Of a stretch of DNA of 64,000 bases, positions 31,622 to 41,370 are shown piece by piece. Where the stretch lies: NCBI GenBank assembly GCA_029834535.1, contig JAQMWT010000091.1, positions 1 to 64,000 on the forward strand. Direction: 5' to 3'. Source of the stretch: Chrysophaeum taylorii (taxonomy: Eukaryota; Sar; Pelagophyceae; Pelagomonadales; Pelagomonadaceae). How positions within the stretch are numbered: position 1 is the stretch's first letter; every line of letters begins with the position of its first letter. The position numbers and the translations under genes are program-made. The notes under the pieces are model-generated. The model was not told the origin of the DNA, ran no database searches, and saw only the letters and a list, made by a program, of their open reading frames with translations.

Positions 31622-34363
31622 TCATACAGGAGGTGCGAAGTGCTTGCGTATGTAAGGCAGCTGCGAATGCATTGACTCCAAGATGGTTTTGAGCCATGGT
31701 ACGTAAATTACGCGTTCAAGAAGGTTGGAATATAGCTTAAGCATTTCGCGTTGTTCGTTAAAAGCACTTAGTCTGAACTGTAATGAGCGAAGTTCCATTT
31801 TTCGAGCCTTTGCTTGTTGTAGCGAATAAATTGGGAGAGTAGGCAACAAATTGTTTAATCTAAACAAAGTGATCTTGACGTTGTCGTCAATTTTACTCTG
31901 GATAGATGATTGTCCTTTAAATTCAACCCCATAAAGATGTATACCAAGTTTATCTTCTCCCCATTGAGTCATGCTGATGATGTGCAGATCGGGATCGTTA
32001 TGGTCGTTTTGCTTGGGTAAGAAAAGCGCAACATCTAGCTTTACATATCCCACGTTCGGATGCTTTGGGAGAGCGGGAATGACGGTTCTTATAATCATGG
32101 CATGTGTGATACTCTGAGTATCCGTAGCAGTCTGGATAGCGGGTGACAAGGACTCGGGTAGTTTAACGATATGTATTGGATCAGCGTAACGTTTAAAATT
32201 AATTACATGTTGAGAGGCACACGTGTCAGCATATCCTGGCGTAGTCATTAGCGGTAAATTGTACTCATTGTACAGTTTAAGCATTGTTGCATAACAGGCA
32301 TGTGTCGAGCTTTGACCAAACACGTACTGTGTCATGAAACTTTGCGTTTGTTCGGAAGGCACAACGACGAGTGTAAAACCATTGTTTAATTTCGGTAGCA
32401 ACACAGGGGGATCTGTACCATCCTCATTATCTTCGTTGGGTTGATTGTTGGGGAGCTCGGAGTGCGAGGAAGTTTCCCGAGCTTGACGACGAACAATAGC
32501 ATTCTGGGCTTTAGCGTTTATGTGCTGCAGTAGCGGCTGAGGAATGTTATCGATTTCATCATCTTTGATCGATAGGAAAGTATGAAACATTTTTTCTGTT
32601 TCAGCAGCCCCCCTCTGCTCCGCATCACTGGGGGACGCTTCAGGAGCAGAAGTTTCAGCTTGATACTTTTCTTCTATAACATGAGATTCTTTATCGGCTT
32701 CTAAGAGGTTCGATATGGTATTGGACATGGTATCAACTCGAGATAAGTATAGATGAACTTGAGTAGCTTCGTCAGGATCTAAAGACTGTGTCGAAGCTTG
32801 AGAGGCGGTTGTCCAAAGGGTACTAAGTAAGCTCTTCATTTCCTCCTGTACCATTTTAGAATCGGTGGAAGGATTGGGATTCGCTTCCTGTAATTTACCA
32901 AACAGGTGGCGAAGACGATCAACTTGATAAGTAGCCCGGTCCATAAGAGACATGTTAGAGCGTGAGTTGCGGTTAGAGGAGTGTGAGTAGACAGGACGGT
33001 CGAAACTGGTGCCTTTAACGTTATAATTTGAAGGTGGACGATAGTAAGACGTATCACGAGGTGAAATTGTCGATGCTTTATCTTTTGCATTACGAAGCTT
33101 ACGAGCGTTAAAGCCAGACTGTCCAGCCACAGTAGCTAACAATGAGTAAGCATTGTTTAGAGAGTCGTGGGATTGATGAATAGTATCCATCAATAATACC
33201 TTAGGTGGCTTGGTAGCGGTAGTACCAGGGATGTATGGAATCCATGATGCGGGTTTATCCAAGCGTCGGTTAGATGAAAATTTTGTTTCATTATATATCT
33301 TTAACAAGAACTCCAATAACGGACGAACGTCGTTAGGATCAACTAGCTTTAAAACTTCAGGATCGTGAGTCGAGTTGTTCCCAGAGCGTGTCTCGTAGAG
33401 TTTACACCATTCTAATAAAGACTGAGAGTAGCGCTCGTGATCAGAGGGATTAGCATAGAGACGATAGATCTCCTCGTGAGCTTTGAGTGTGATTATGGAA
33501 TCATTAAATTGGATTGATGCTTCGTCATAATTTAATTGCTTTGCCTGAGTTTGGAAAGCAAGGAGTTGTTCGACAAATACATGAGCATACCAATTAACAT
33601 TTAAGGACATTCGATTAAACTGAGATTTAAGCTCAGTGACATCTGTACATGACACTGTCTCATAGTAATGGTAAGCTAAAAGCATTACTGCACGTAGTTT
33701 ATTAGGATGTGCAGTAAGTGCACAAATCTTCTTTAATTGAGGCCACATGGCGAGGGCAGGGCGTTCTTGCGATTCTAGATTGAAGAACGTGTACAGGAAA
33801 CCGGCGTAAGTTTCACAATGTTTGATCCAATCGGCATTAGAGAGACCTGTAAAGGATATGTTAGTTAGAGATGAGTCATACACAATTGATTTAGGGAATC
33901 GGGTATCTAATAAAGTGAGAACACGCTTAACATCCTCATTTAATTCGGGACGAACAAGATTGTATGACTCTTGAAAGAACAGTCGTTCGAGATTATTACG
34001 AACATCGACTGATAGTTGATGTGAAGAATTAACGTGCCAAGTTTTAAGATGATCAGGCAAGGCATCTTCATTAGGTAATTGTAATTCGTTAGCCTTTTCA
34101 GCTTTCCATTGAGCGAAAATGATATCAACTTCGTGTTCGAGAAGTTGGTTATACTCCGGAGCATTCCGGGTGTAAGCGTCATACGAATCAAAGCAGAACA
34201 ACGCGTCCACGTATGGACTTGTCATATGTCTGCGAAGCATTTCAATTTGGAGGCTTACTTTGGTTGAGTTGTCTTGGAAGCGCAATCCAGTTGTGAGTTT
34301 ATCAACAAGGATTTGTTCCTGTTTGCAAATATCCGTGGTGGATATTGGTTTTGGTTTTGACAT
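31622..34363 (-). CDS. Family 1 copia gag-protease
   Basis: Intact 913 aa frame from ATG 34,363 (MSKPKPISTTDICKQEQ). The first 400 residues are Gag, with a capsid-type helical region (NVNWYAHVFVEQLLAFQ); a Ser-rich and acidic part follows. No CCHC zinc knuckle is seen. The protease lies near residue 712 with YADTCASQHVI, where the expected Gly after D-T is Cys, followed by AIQTATDTQS and HPNVGYVKLDVALFLP. A PSDAEQRGAA peptide at about 32,600-32,640 recurs after integrase. The frame ends TGA followed by C; reading on past it gives the methyltransferase in the same frame, which suggests stop-codon readthrough. Confidence 0.92.
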   Translation of the reverse strand: MSKPKPISTTDICKQEQILVDKLTTGLRFQDNSTKVSLQIEMLRRHMTSPYVDALFCFDSYDAYTRNAPEYNQLLEHEVDIIFAQWKAEKANELQLPNEDALPDHLKTWHVNSSHQLSVDVRNNLERLFFQESYNLVRPELNEDVKRVLTLLDTRFPKSIVYDSSLTNISFTGLSNADWIKHCETYAGFLYTFFNLESQERPALAMWPQLKKICALTAHPNKLRAVMLLAYHYYETVSCTDVTELKSQFNRMSLNVNWYAHVFVEQLLAFQTQAKQLNYDEASIQFNDSIITLKAHEEIYRLYANPSDHERYSQSLLEWCKLYETRSGNNSTHDPEVLKLVDPNDVRPLLEFLLKIYNETKFSSNRRLDKPASWIPYIPGTTATKPPKVLLMDTIHQSHDSLNNAYSLLATVAGQSGFNARKLRNAKDKASTISPRDTSYYRPPSNYNVKGTSFDRPVYSHSSNRNSRSNMSLMDRATYQVDRLRHLFGKLQEANPNPSTDSKMVQEEMKSLLSTLWTTASQASTQSLDPDEATQVHLYLSRVDTMSNTISNLLEADKESHVIEEKYQAETSAPEASPSDAEQRGAAETEKMFHTFLSIKDDEIDNIPQPLLQHINAKAQNAIVRRQARETSSHSELPNNQPNEDNEDGTDPPVLLPKLNNGFTLVVVPSEQTQSFMTQYVFGQSSTHACYATMLKLYNEYNLPLMTTPGYADTCASQHVINFKRYADPIHIVKLPESLSPAIQTATDTQSITHAMIIRTVIPALPKHPNVGYVKLDVALFLPKQNDHNDPDLHIISMTQWGEDKLGIHLYGVEFKGQSSIQSKIDDNVKITLFRLNNLLPTLPIYSLQQAKARKMELRSLQFRLSAFNEQREMLKLYSNLLERVIYVPWLKTILESMHSQLPYIRKHFAPPV

Positions 34364-35246
34364 AGTCGTGACCTATGGAAAATAGGTTATAGGAAGGATA
34401 AAACAGGTTGACATGTTTGAATGAAGGGCTTCTAACATGTAGAAGAATATGTACAGTTCGCTATTTTAAGCGTGAGCTTATTTACAAGACCAAACAAAGC
34501 AACATGTCATTTAAACATGATGATTTGAGACTGAAGAATGGATTAATTCTCGAGCAGTCAGTCTTTTGTTGGGGAATGGAAGGAAAAACCCGTACAAGTT
34601 TCCGCGGCTTGTGTAGGAAAAATTTTAATTTTATTGGCTATGCGAGTGCATATGACCAGTGGCCGACCCAACTCGGTCACAAACCAGATTAACTGGGGGT
34701 CAAATACCGTCACACAACAGATATGTACAGTAGACCACCGCCAAACACATTGTCGCATTGTACTCGTAATCAGGCGTAAACTGATCACTCCATTATTCGC
34801 ACAACACAGTTGGGCTGACACACCTACGCATCTGGGCCCATAACCTGGAGAGATTTGACCCTCTCCGGGTACATGGTAGAGACTGCGTGCAGCATAGGCG
34901 TGTACAGACCATTCCGCTTGTCACATGCTACTACACAAGGTAGGGATTTAGGCCCTAACTTCTTAAGGACATTATGTCCCATAGAAGCGCTCACACTGAC
35001 AATGAGGAATGAAGCCACCATTAATTAAACAGACAACCCCATACCTGACGGTACGCACCTGGAGGTCTACTCCTTGTTGGAAGTGAACTGCAGATCTAAT
35101 TTCTTCATAATCCGAGATATAAGGGCGGAAGGGTCAGGAAGGAAAGAGGGAAAGCCGTCTGACGGAGAGAAAACCCTCTTGTGGAGATAGGTGTGAAAGG
35201 AGTGAGAAGTTCCAGTGTCGTACACATAATAGTGTAGCTCTCTGGA
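34364..35246 (-). repeat. Family 1 5' LTR and leader
   Basis: The outer end at 35,246 (TCCAGAGAGCTACAC on the minus strand) equals the start of the 3' LTR. The segment down to 34,848 matches the 3' LTR directly; below that it has no partner, because the 3' LTR is truncated. The inner boundary and primer binding site therefore cannot be fixed. Diverged LTR sequence of the same type is at 49,625-50,614 on the plus strand (shared ACCCGGAGAGGGTCAAATCT). Confidence 0.85.
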
Positions 35247-35267
35247 ATATATATATATATATACATG

Positions 35268-35630
35268 ACTAACTAACTAACTAACTTCAGACCTCTCCCG
35301 ATCATAGGAGCCAGGCCGGACCGACAGGAGCCAGTCCGGAATCACGGGCCTGTAGACGAGGAGCGCCGAAAGGTCGGTCGGCGGAGAGTGACCATCAAGC
35401 TCGTCGCCATGCGACGAGGAGGCCGCGATGTGACTGACAACCAACTCGCCGATAACCTTCCGTCTTCGCCCCCCGGCCATACCCCGTTCCACTGCGAACA
35501 TTCCGGCTTCCAACCGGCCCGCCCGGGAGGCGAATAGGTGCCAACCTACGCCGGGAGGGCGGATGCCCTCGCAAGGCTCAGGATTCATGAGGCACCGTCC
35601 TCCATCGCAACCGCAGTCGGCGATCAGGGT
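35268..35630 (-). mobile_element. SINE/LINE-tail element, type A (copy A3)
   Basis: Full type A sequence with a (TTAG)n tail at 35,268-35,285. Unlike the other copies it has no convincing target duplication: one side is an (AT)n run next to the family 1 LTR, the other is family 2 gag. A rearrangement at its tail is likely. Confidence 0.85.
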
Positions 35631-36175
35631 AAATAACTTTTGTTATATACCTCATTGATGGCGGGCCAGGCCGCAAGTGCTGGTTTTCCAACACTTTCAA
35701 GATTGAAGTAAGTATGCAAGAATGTAGCATACGTGTTCTGATAAGTGTGCCAGTCAGCAGCAGTTAACGAAAACATAGTAACAGGGGCACGAACACGGGT
35801 GTCGAAAGCTAATGCTTTCGGGTGCGCGCGATTTAAGATTCGTTCCTCTTCTAAGAAACGAGCATTGATTTCAGGACGTAATGCCTTGACTTCATAGTCG
35901 TAACAGACAGTAGCTAGCTGAGCTACTTCTGCATCAGGTAAATTGGGGAAAGCTTCGTTGGCGAAATGCCATTCCTGATACTCAGGGGGCAATTCATCAA
36001 CAGCTAAACGGAGATCAGCAACCCTATCGGTCTTCCATTTCAGGAAAACGCGATCGAGAATTTGATTCCGGAGGATCTCGTAGTCCTTGCATGACCGAGT
36101 ATATGCTTCGTACGAGTCGTAGTCGAGGAAGGCATCGGCATGACTGGACCGTAACAATTGCTTAATGTGCTTGAT
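35631..36175 (-). pseudogene. Family 2 gag fragment, minus half of a head-to-head pair
   Basis: Carries a 177 aa frame (from 36,157) equal to Gag residues about 50-230 of family 2 (LLRSSHADAFLDYDSYEAYT to AAWPAINEVYNKSY). It has fewer indels than the copies in the arms. It is cut at 36,175, where gag sequence in the opposite orientation begins, so the two halves of one gag are inverted relative to each other. Confidence 0.88.
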
Positions 36176-36720
36176 TTGCTCTTACCAACTTAACCAGGAA
36201 GAGACTGACCTTCAATTCGACTTTGGTGCTCTTTGTAGGAAATCTATGAAGAGATACATCGGCATTATGCCGATAATACCAGCAACAATCGTTACGATCG
36301 TGGTTGGGTAGATTGGTGTTATATGTATGAAACCCGATCTTCATCTCGGCCTGTGCCAGAAGCTGAACGATTGTGTCACCCTACCAACCCTAGCTACATT
36401 TTAGAGTGCGCATTAGACTTATACAATGTAGTATCAAATAGGTCGAACAAAAGACGCTTAGAACGCCCCGTTTCTTGGCAACCCTATGTCGAAGGTTTAT
36501 CATCTCAACCAAAGCCAAAGTTACTACTTACAAATACGCTGGATTTAGCAGACAAAAGTCTGACTCAAACTGCTAACACACTCGCCCTCATCACTGCGTC
36601 TCAACCTGGTACATCTTCCACATTCAATGCTAGACGCTTGCGTAACTCTAATGATGCTCGCCAGCCTTTCTCTCGCAGCGATTTATCATACTACCGTTCT
36701 GGTGATTCTTATGTCACCAC
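36176..36720 (+). pseudogene. Family 2 gag fragment, plus half of a head-to-head pair
   Basis: Continues Gag from SYQLNQEETDLQFDFG in plus orientation through YETRSSSRPVPEAERLCHPT and ARRLRNSNDARQPFSRSDLS to GDSYVT. The frame 36,323-36,730 is open. It ends at about 36,718, where third-ORF sequence starts, so a deletion has removed the rest of gag and all of pol. Confidence 0.87.
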
Positions 36721-38448
36721 GCACGTATAATTGTCTTTCCTTGTGAGTCATCACCCGCTGGTCACCTCCGTGCCACCATCCTCCGCGTTTTCTTTCTCGC
36801 ATTGGATCTGCAAGCACTGCTCCAAGAACTAATCAAGGAACACGCACTACCCGCTGATATTATTATTACTTCCCCAGTCACAACAGATTCACCAAATGCG
36901 GTGGCCTACCCCTTCAACCTCAAGTTTATTTCTCGGCTTGATCTGGAACACCTGTCGCTTATTGTGACAATTGTTCGCACACATGTAAAGAAGCTGTCGA
37001 TTATTAAGGCGAGCGCTTATCAGCCTTTGGTTCACGCTCTCTGTCGCTCTCTCGTACATCACATTACTGAGCACAACACACTGGCACATGATGAACGACC
37101 ACCATCTATCTTTGACGAAATATCTTCACCAGCTACCTTTTGCGACACCGATCGCAAAGATTTTGCTAAGCTCTTATCATCACGCTACCCCGAACTCTAG
37201 AAAGAACTTACCGCTGCGACCGAAAAGTCAGCAAACTACCCGCCAGTGGCACCTACTGCCCCGGCACCAACACAACCTAGTACTACTACCTCTCCAGATC
37301 TTGCGGCATTATCCTCTCAGGTGACTCAACTTACCCAGCAGGTTGCAATTCTCCAAACTTCATATGGGCAAATGGACCAACGTCTCCACGCCTTAGCTAC
37401 TGAAAATGCTGCCTTGCGGTCTGATTTAACTACTGCTGTCACAGACCTCCGTGACATGGAAAATCGGCTATTCCCAGCCACTACTAATACCAACGTTCTG
37501 CTGGTGACCCTATTCAAGGTGTGTGAGTTACTCAACAGACTCACTCTTGCTTTGAATGACCAACACGACTTAGTGCTTGGCTTGCCTGATGATACTCTCC
37601 TTCAACTCCGAAACGAGTTAATCCGCACGACACATCATCCTGCATTACAACAAAATGAGTCCCTCAAAGATTCTTTTACCATCCCACCGTTTCTCGAGAA
37701 GAACCTCGATGAATTGCAATTGAGCAGCCTTATCCCTCAAATCTTGCATCTCCTGCTCGCTCATACCCACAGGATCATACATCAACATTGCTCTGCAAGA
37801 GTATCAATCATCTTTCTGAACCTGAAAATGATGACGTTCCTGCCATATGTGAAGTCCAATAGGACCAAGCAATCTCCTCACCGTTGTCATTGACATCTGC
37901 CGCATCACGTTCATTTCCCTCTTTTAAAGGTTCCCGTGCCAAAAGCATTCAGAGTGTTATCACCAAGTCTAAGCACTAACAAATAACGAACCCTGCGATC
38001 GCTAACCGTTGGTTGCGATGGAGGACGGCGCCTAACACGCTTGCTCCCTGCGGCGGTCCCGGCCGTCCCGGAGTGAGACGGTGCCTGCTCGCCTCCCGGG
38101 CTGGGCGGTTAGCACCCGGAAAGTCCGCGCTGGGATGGGGTTCGCTCGGTTGGGCAGAACGCGACGGACAGGTCGATTGTTCGTGGACCAACACGTTTGC
38201 GGCCTGCGACGCTTTTGCACGACTTCGCACAAGACCGCGCGCAGTGGCGGTCCGTCATCAACGAGTCCTCGTCCCTCGCCTCTGCCCCAACTGCGTGATT
38301 TTCCTCTGTGATTCCGGATCGGCTCCTGCCTGTCCGGCCTGGCTCCCATGCTCGGGAGAGGTCTGAAGTTAGTTAGTTAGCTAAGCACTAACATCTGTCT
38401 GCTGATGAACCTGTTGTGCCACTTTATGTGACCTCTGAAGTGCACTTC
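36721..38448 (+). pseudogene. Family 2 third ORF, homologue of the 663 aa family 1 protein
   Basis: Two pieces in the same frame (36,802-37,200 and 37,246-37,893) separated by one TAG at 37,198. The first (LQALLQELIKEHALPADIII...) aligns in pattern with family 1 ORF3 residues about 292-425. The second has a Pro/Thr linker containing TEKSANYPPVAP, then a coiled coil (LAALSSQVTQLTQQVAIL ... ATENAALRSDL) and a helical region. It continues after the SINE-like insertion with LYVTSEVHF and is cut by the Helitron-like element at 38,449. The N-terminal Cys/His part is missing. Function unknown. Confidence 0.72.
37981..38380 (+). mobile_element. SINE/LINE-tail element, type B (copy B2)
   Basis: 400 bp, with its 5' end near CCCTGCGATCGCTAACC and tail GTTAGTTAGTTAG. 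Flanked by the 12 bp duplication CTAAGCACTAAC at 37,969-37,980 and 38,381-38,392. Inserted in the family 2 third ORF. Almost identical to B1 and B3. Confidence 0.92.
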
Positions 38449-39524
38449 CTTACTACTAATCGACAGATGTTTGTTTGTCTGTTTGTTTGTCTGTCTGTTT
38501 GTCTGTTTGTTTGTCCCTCGATTTAGGGTAAGGATAAGGTAGGCGCGCGAGCCAGACATTGATCCTCCAAGCCGTCTACGGCGACCTCGCAGACTATTTC
38601 CACGACCCGCGGCGGCTCTTTCAGCGCGCCATTCTCACGCCCCGTCGAAACGATGTTGTCGATGCTGATAACGCGCGCATGACCGCGGCCTTTTTTTCCC
38701 GGAGACGAGGCGTCGGAGTTCTTTTCGGCCGACTAGGTTGGGTCGGAAGACGACGCCTCGCTCTTTACAGTCGAGTTTTCGACTCCCTGACAACCAACGG
38801 CATGCTGACTTTGATCGCGAGCTTAAAGTCTTCGCAACTTCGACCCGTCGCACGGCCACTGCAACGATACCAGATACATGATCGATCGTGTCGTGTCACC
38901 GAGGCTCCTCCAACCTGTATCCCTTAAGGCCCGCCGACGCCAAACGATCAACAAGAGCCAGGGCCAGACGCCCCGCGAGGTCGGCGTCCTCTTGCCCAAG
39001 CCCGTCTTCTGTCACGTCCAGCTCTACGTGGCTCTCTGTCGATCGGCAACCCCGAGGATATGCTCTTCTGAGTCGACGACTCCACCCTACCCCACACGTG
39101 CTGCGCAATACCGATAAGCCCCCTTCCGGCGTCTACACGCGCACTGTAACTTACAGTGTAAGTGAGCTTACTGGGACCAGGTGAACTTACTGGAACCAGG
39201 TGAACTTACGGAGGTTAGAGATTGGGACTAGGTGAAATTAGTGACCAGGCGAACTTACTGGGACCAAGTGAACTTACTGGGTTTTTAGAGTAAACTCAAA
39301 GGTTAGCGGCGTGTGCGGATCAAAGCAGCTTAGATTGGCGAGGGTGAGAGGGACGAGTTCAAAGGAGAGGGGTGAGTGGATGTGAGCACGAGTGGGCTTA
39401 CGCCGAACTTACTGGGGTTAGAGGAGATTGGGACTAGGTGAACTTACTGGGACCAGGTGAACTTACTGGGGTTAGAGATTGGGACTAGGTGAACTTACTG
39501 GCGAACTTACTGGCCTGCACTTGT
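38449..39524 (+). mobile_element. Helitron-like element H1 with PIF1-type helicase remnant
   Basis: Starts TCCTTACTACTAATCGAC, then a short TGTC/TGTT-rich microsatellite (38,465-38,515) and the helicase remnant. It ends in a minisatellite and CCTGCACTTG at about 39,523. The helicase piece reads, across frameshifts, AVYGDLADYFHDPRRLFQRA, ILTPRRNDVVDADNARMTA and, from 38,950, TINKSQGQTPREVGVLLPKP then QLYVALCRSATP. This is the C-terminal helicase signature of Helitron RepHel/PIF1 proteins. Rep and most of the helicase are absent, so it is non-autonomous. Confidence 0.82.
39150..39520 (+). repeat. Minisatellite of AGGTGAACTTACTGG units
   Basis: Imperfect units around AGGTGAACTTACTGGGACC, alternating with GGTTAGAGATTGGGACT spacers. 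The same array forms the 3' part of every Helitron-like copy (41,370-41,710, 51,407-51,755, 52,820-52,935, 53,720-54,140 and, as a short remnant, near 54,550). Confidence 0.88.
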
Positions 39525-39905
39525 CTTGTTTATCCTGATCTCGTCCTCCATCACATTTCTCTAGAGATGTCATGCTCCTCAACCACAAGACATCTCGAGG
39601 GGATGCAGAGAAACCTGCTAACTCCTACCCTTGTTCCGTCCGTTGAGAACGCGATCTCTTCCTCACCCTTCTCATTCCTTTCTGCACAGTCAATTAGTCC
39701 TCTGGTCTGTGCTCACGCTCATCATCATGGTCTAGCGCGCCCCGCAGGTACGTAGTAATTACATGTTACCCTGATGTGTTGCTATGTATCGTCTGTCGTG
39801 TGAAGAGGCTAGGGGGACCACTGCCTGGGTTCCCTGAAACCTACCAGATTGCCAGACTCACGCGGTGAGACGGGATGGTCTCTCAGTGATCTAACCACTG
39901 CCTAG
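39525..39905 (+). repeat. LTR fragment related to family 2
   Basis: Diverged copy of the outer family 2 LTR: it shares CTCATCATCATGGTCTAGCGCG and GAGACGGGATGGT blocks with 1,780-2,030. It precedes a family 3 element that lacks the first part of gag. It is either an unrelated LTR fragment or a family 3 LTR sharing ancestry; the sequence does not decide. Confidence 0.6.
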
Positions 39906-39914
39906 CGGAATACT

Positions 39915-40637
39915 CTGCACATATGATGGTTTTGTTGATCGTCTCAATTCGAAGATTTTTGAAAGAGCGCAACACAAGCATACACTCATCAATGTCGCTA
40001 TCACCAATGGACCCGCAATCGCTACAGTGACTCCAACCCTCCACCTTGCCAAACCTGTGGTCGTCGCAATCATTCTACTGCTCAATGTTATTATCGCTCC
40101 CGTCACCATACTCACTTGCGCTACAATCCGCGCCAACGTCCACGCCAAAATTCCCGTTCCAGGCCTCTGCCTCCCTTTTACAACACACACAACCGTGGTC
40201 TTTTTCCCCAACCCAACTACCCCATCTCCAACAAACGCCCACGCGCTACTGACATATGTCCCTTTTGTGGCATTCCTAGTCATTACAAGAAAGACTGTCG
40301 CAAGCGTCAGCGCTACTTGCACTCCCAAGCCCCGTCCCGACCTCACCCTTCTTTCCAATACCAACCTCGCCCGCCTCGTCCAAATCCACCACTATACCAA
40401 AACTACCTTTCTGCCCCAATACCACTCTTGCCCCCATCTCAACCCTCTCCGCCGCTTCTTGCGTTGCCACCCTCCACCACACCCTCTGTACCGCCTTCCA
40501 CGGCCATGCTTTCCCCTACTGACCCACCTCCCGATGCTGCAAATCCTTCTTCACTTTCCATATTTCTCATTATCTACAACGGTCCACCAGGTCTGGGCTT
40601 CCACCAACTCTCTCAACAATATACTCACCGCCCGTGA
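39915..40637 (+). pseudogene. Family 3 gag C-terminus with two CCHC zinc knuckles
   Basis: Gag nucleocapsid part, which binds element RNA. A first frame reads FVDRLNSKIFERAQHKHTLI; after a frameshift near 40,025 the sequence gives two knuckles of the C-x2-C-x4-H-x4-C type, CQTCGRRNHSTAQC (about 40,046-40,087) and CPFCGIPSHYKKDC (about 40,257-40,298). A Pro-rich tail follows. It ends at 40,637, overlapping the protease frame, which is +1 relative to it. A programmed +1 shift is possible, as in some copia elements, but no slippery site was recognised. Confidence 0.85.
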
Positions 40638-41370
40638 GCGCGACTATCTTCACTACAACAACCTCCGTCTTGTTGTCTACGACACGGCTGCCAACGTCAA
40701 TCTTTTTAATTCCCCTTCTGGTTTTACTCATCTTGACAACACCCAACAACATGCCATCAACTCTGCTATTGGCACTGGATCTGTCTCTGGCTCGGGCACT
40801 GCCCACTTGACGTCCCCTTCCATCGGCCCTATCGACAATCGTGGTCTTCCATCCCCAGCACCCACCCCTTCCGCCCCTCATGGCATCCATATCGCTTTTT
40901 CGCACACTCTCATCTCTCCTGGCCTTGGTGACAAGCGGATTCTTTCTGACCATGCCCTTGAGCAGGCTGGTTACGATTGTCATATGATCCAAGACGTTGG
41001 GCCTACTCACCCTCAACGAATCTTGCGTCACCGCCAGACGCGTCACGTCATTCCCCTGCCCCGTCGCTGTGGTCTCCTGTTGATCGTATGTTGGATCGGC
41101 AATACAACCGCTGCACCTTCCACGGACTTTGTTTCCCCGTTTGTGGAATGTTCTTCCTGCCCTCGCATTCACGACCCTTGCGCTTTTCCAGCCGTGTCTC
41201 AGCGCACCCAACTCACTTTCGACCTGTGGCATGCTCGCCTTGGTCATTATAGTCCCTCTTACATCCGCCGTTTGTCCTCTCTCGCTGTTGGCGCCCCTTT
41301 GTTCCCACGTTCGGCGCCTCTTTCTTTTTGTGCTGCTTGTGCTTTAGGTAAAACAAGTGCAGGCCAGTAA
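40560..41370 (+). CDS. Family 3 protease and integrase zinc finger
   Basis: Continuous frame, meaningful from about 40,560. The protease has LVVYDTAANVNLF near 40,670-40,710, with Ala where copia proteases normally have Gly after D-S/T. The HHCC finger follows (LWHARLGHYSPSYIRRLSS, FCAACALGK) at 41,225-41,352. The frame is cut in GK by the Helitron-like element H2, and after excision it continues exactly into the core at 42,384. Confidence 0.87.

Larger units (their letters stand above)
22488..35246 (-). mobile_element. Family 1 copia retrotransposon with methyltransferase, near full length
   Basis: About 12.8 kb on the minus strand between two direct repeats of the same LTR. Order from the 5' end: LTR (35,246 inward), gag-protease (34,363-31,622), in-frame TGA, cytosine methyltransferase, integrase, RT and RNase H (to 25,280), a third ORF (25,164-23,173), a purine tract, and a 3' LTR truncated at 22,488. 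The domain order protease-integrase-RT-RNase H defines Ty1/copia. The methyltransferase and the third ORF are extra. Damage seen: two frameshifts (about 31,410 and 29,030-29,090) and one SINE-like insertion. Confidence 0.92.

Noticed and set aside
38559-39117. Cellular PIF1 helicase gene
   Set aside because: Only the C-terminal helicase segment is present, in five frameshifted copies with common ends, which is the pattern of a mobile element remnant.
40027-40550. First part of the 447 aa plus-strand frame
   Set aside because: In this stretch the zinc-knuckle Gag frame is the real one; the 447 aa frame is meaningful only from about 40,560.
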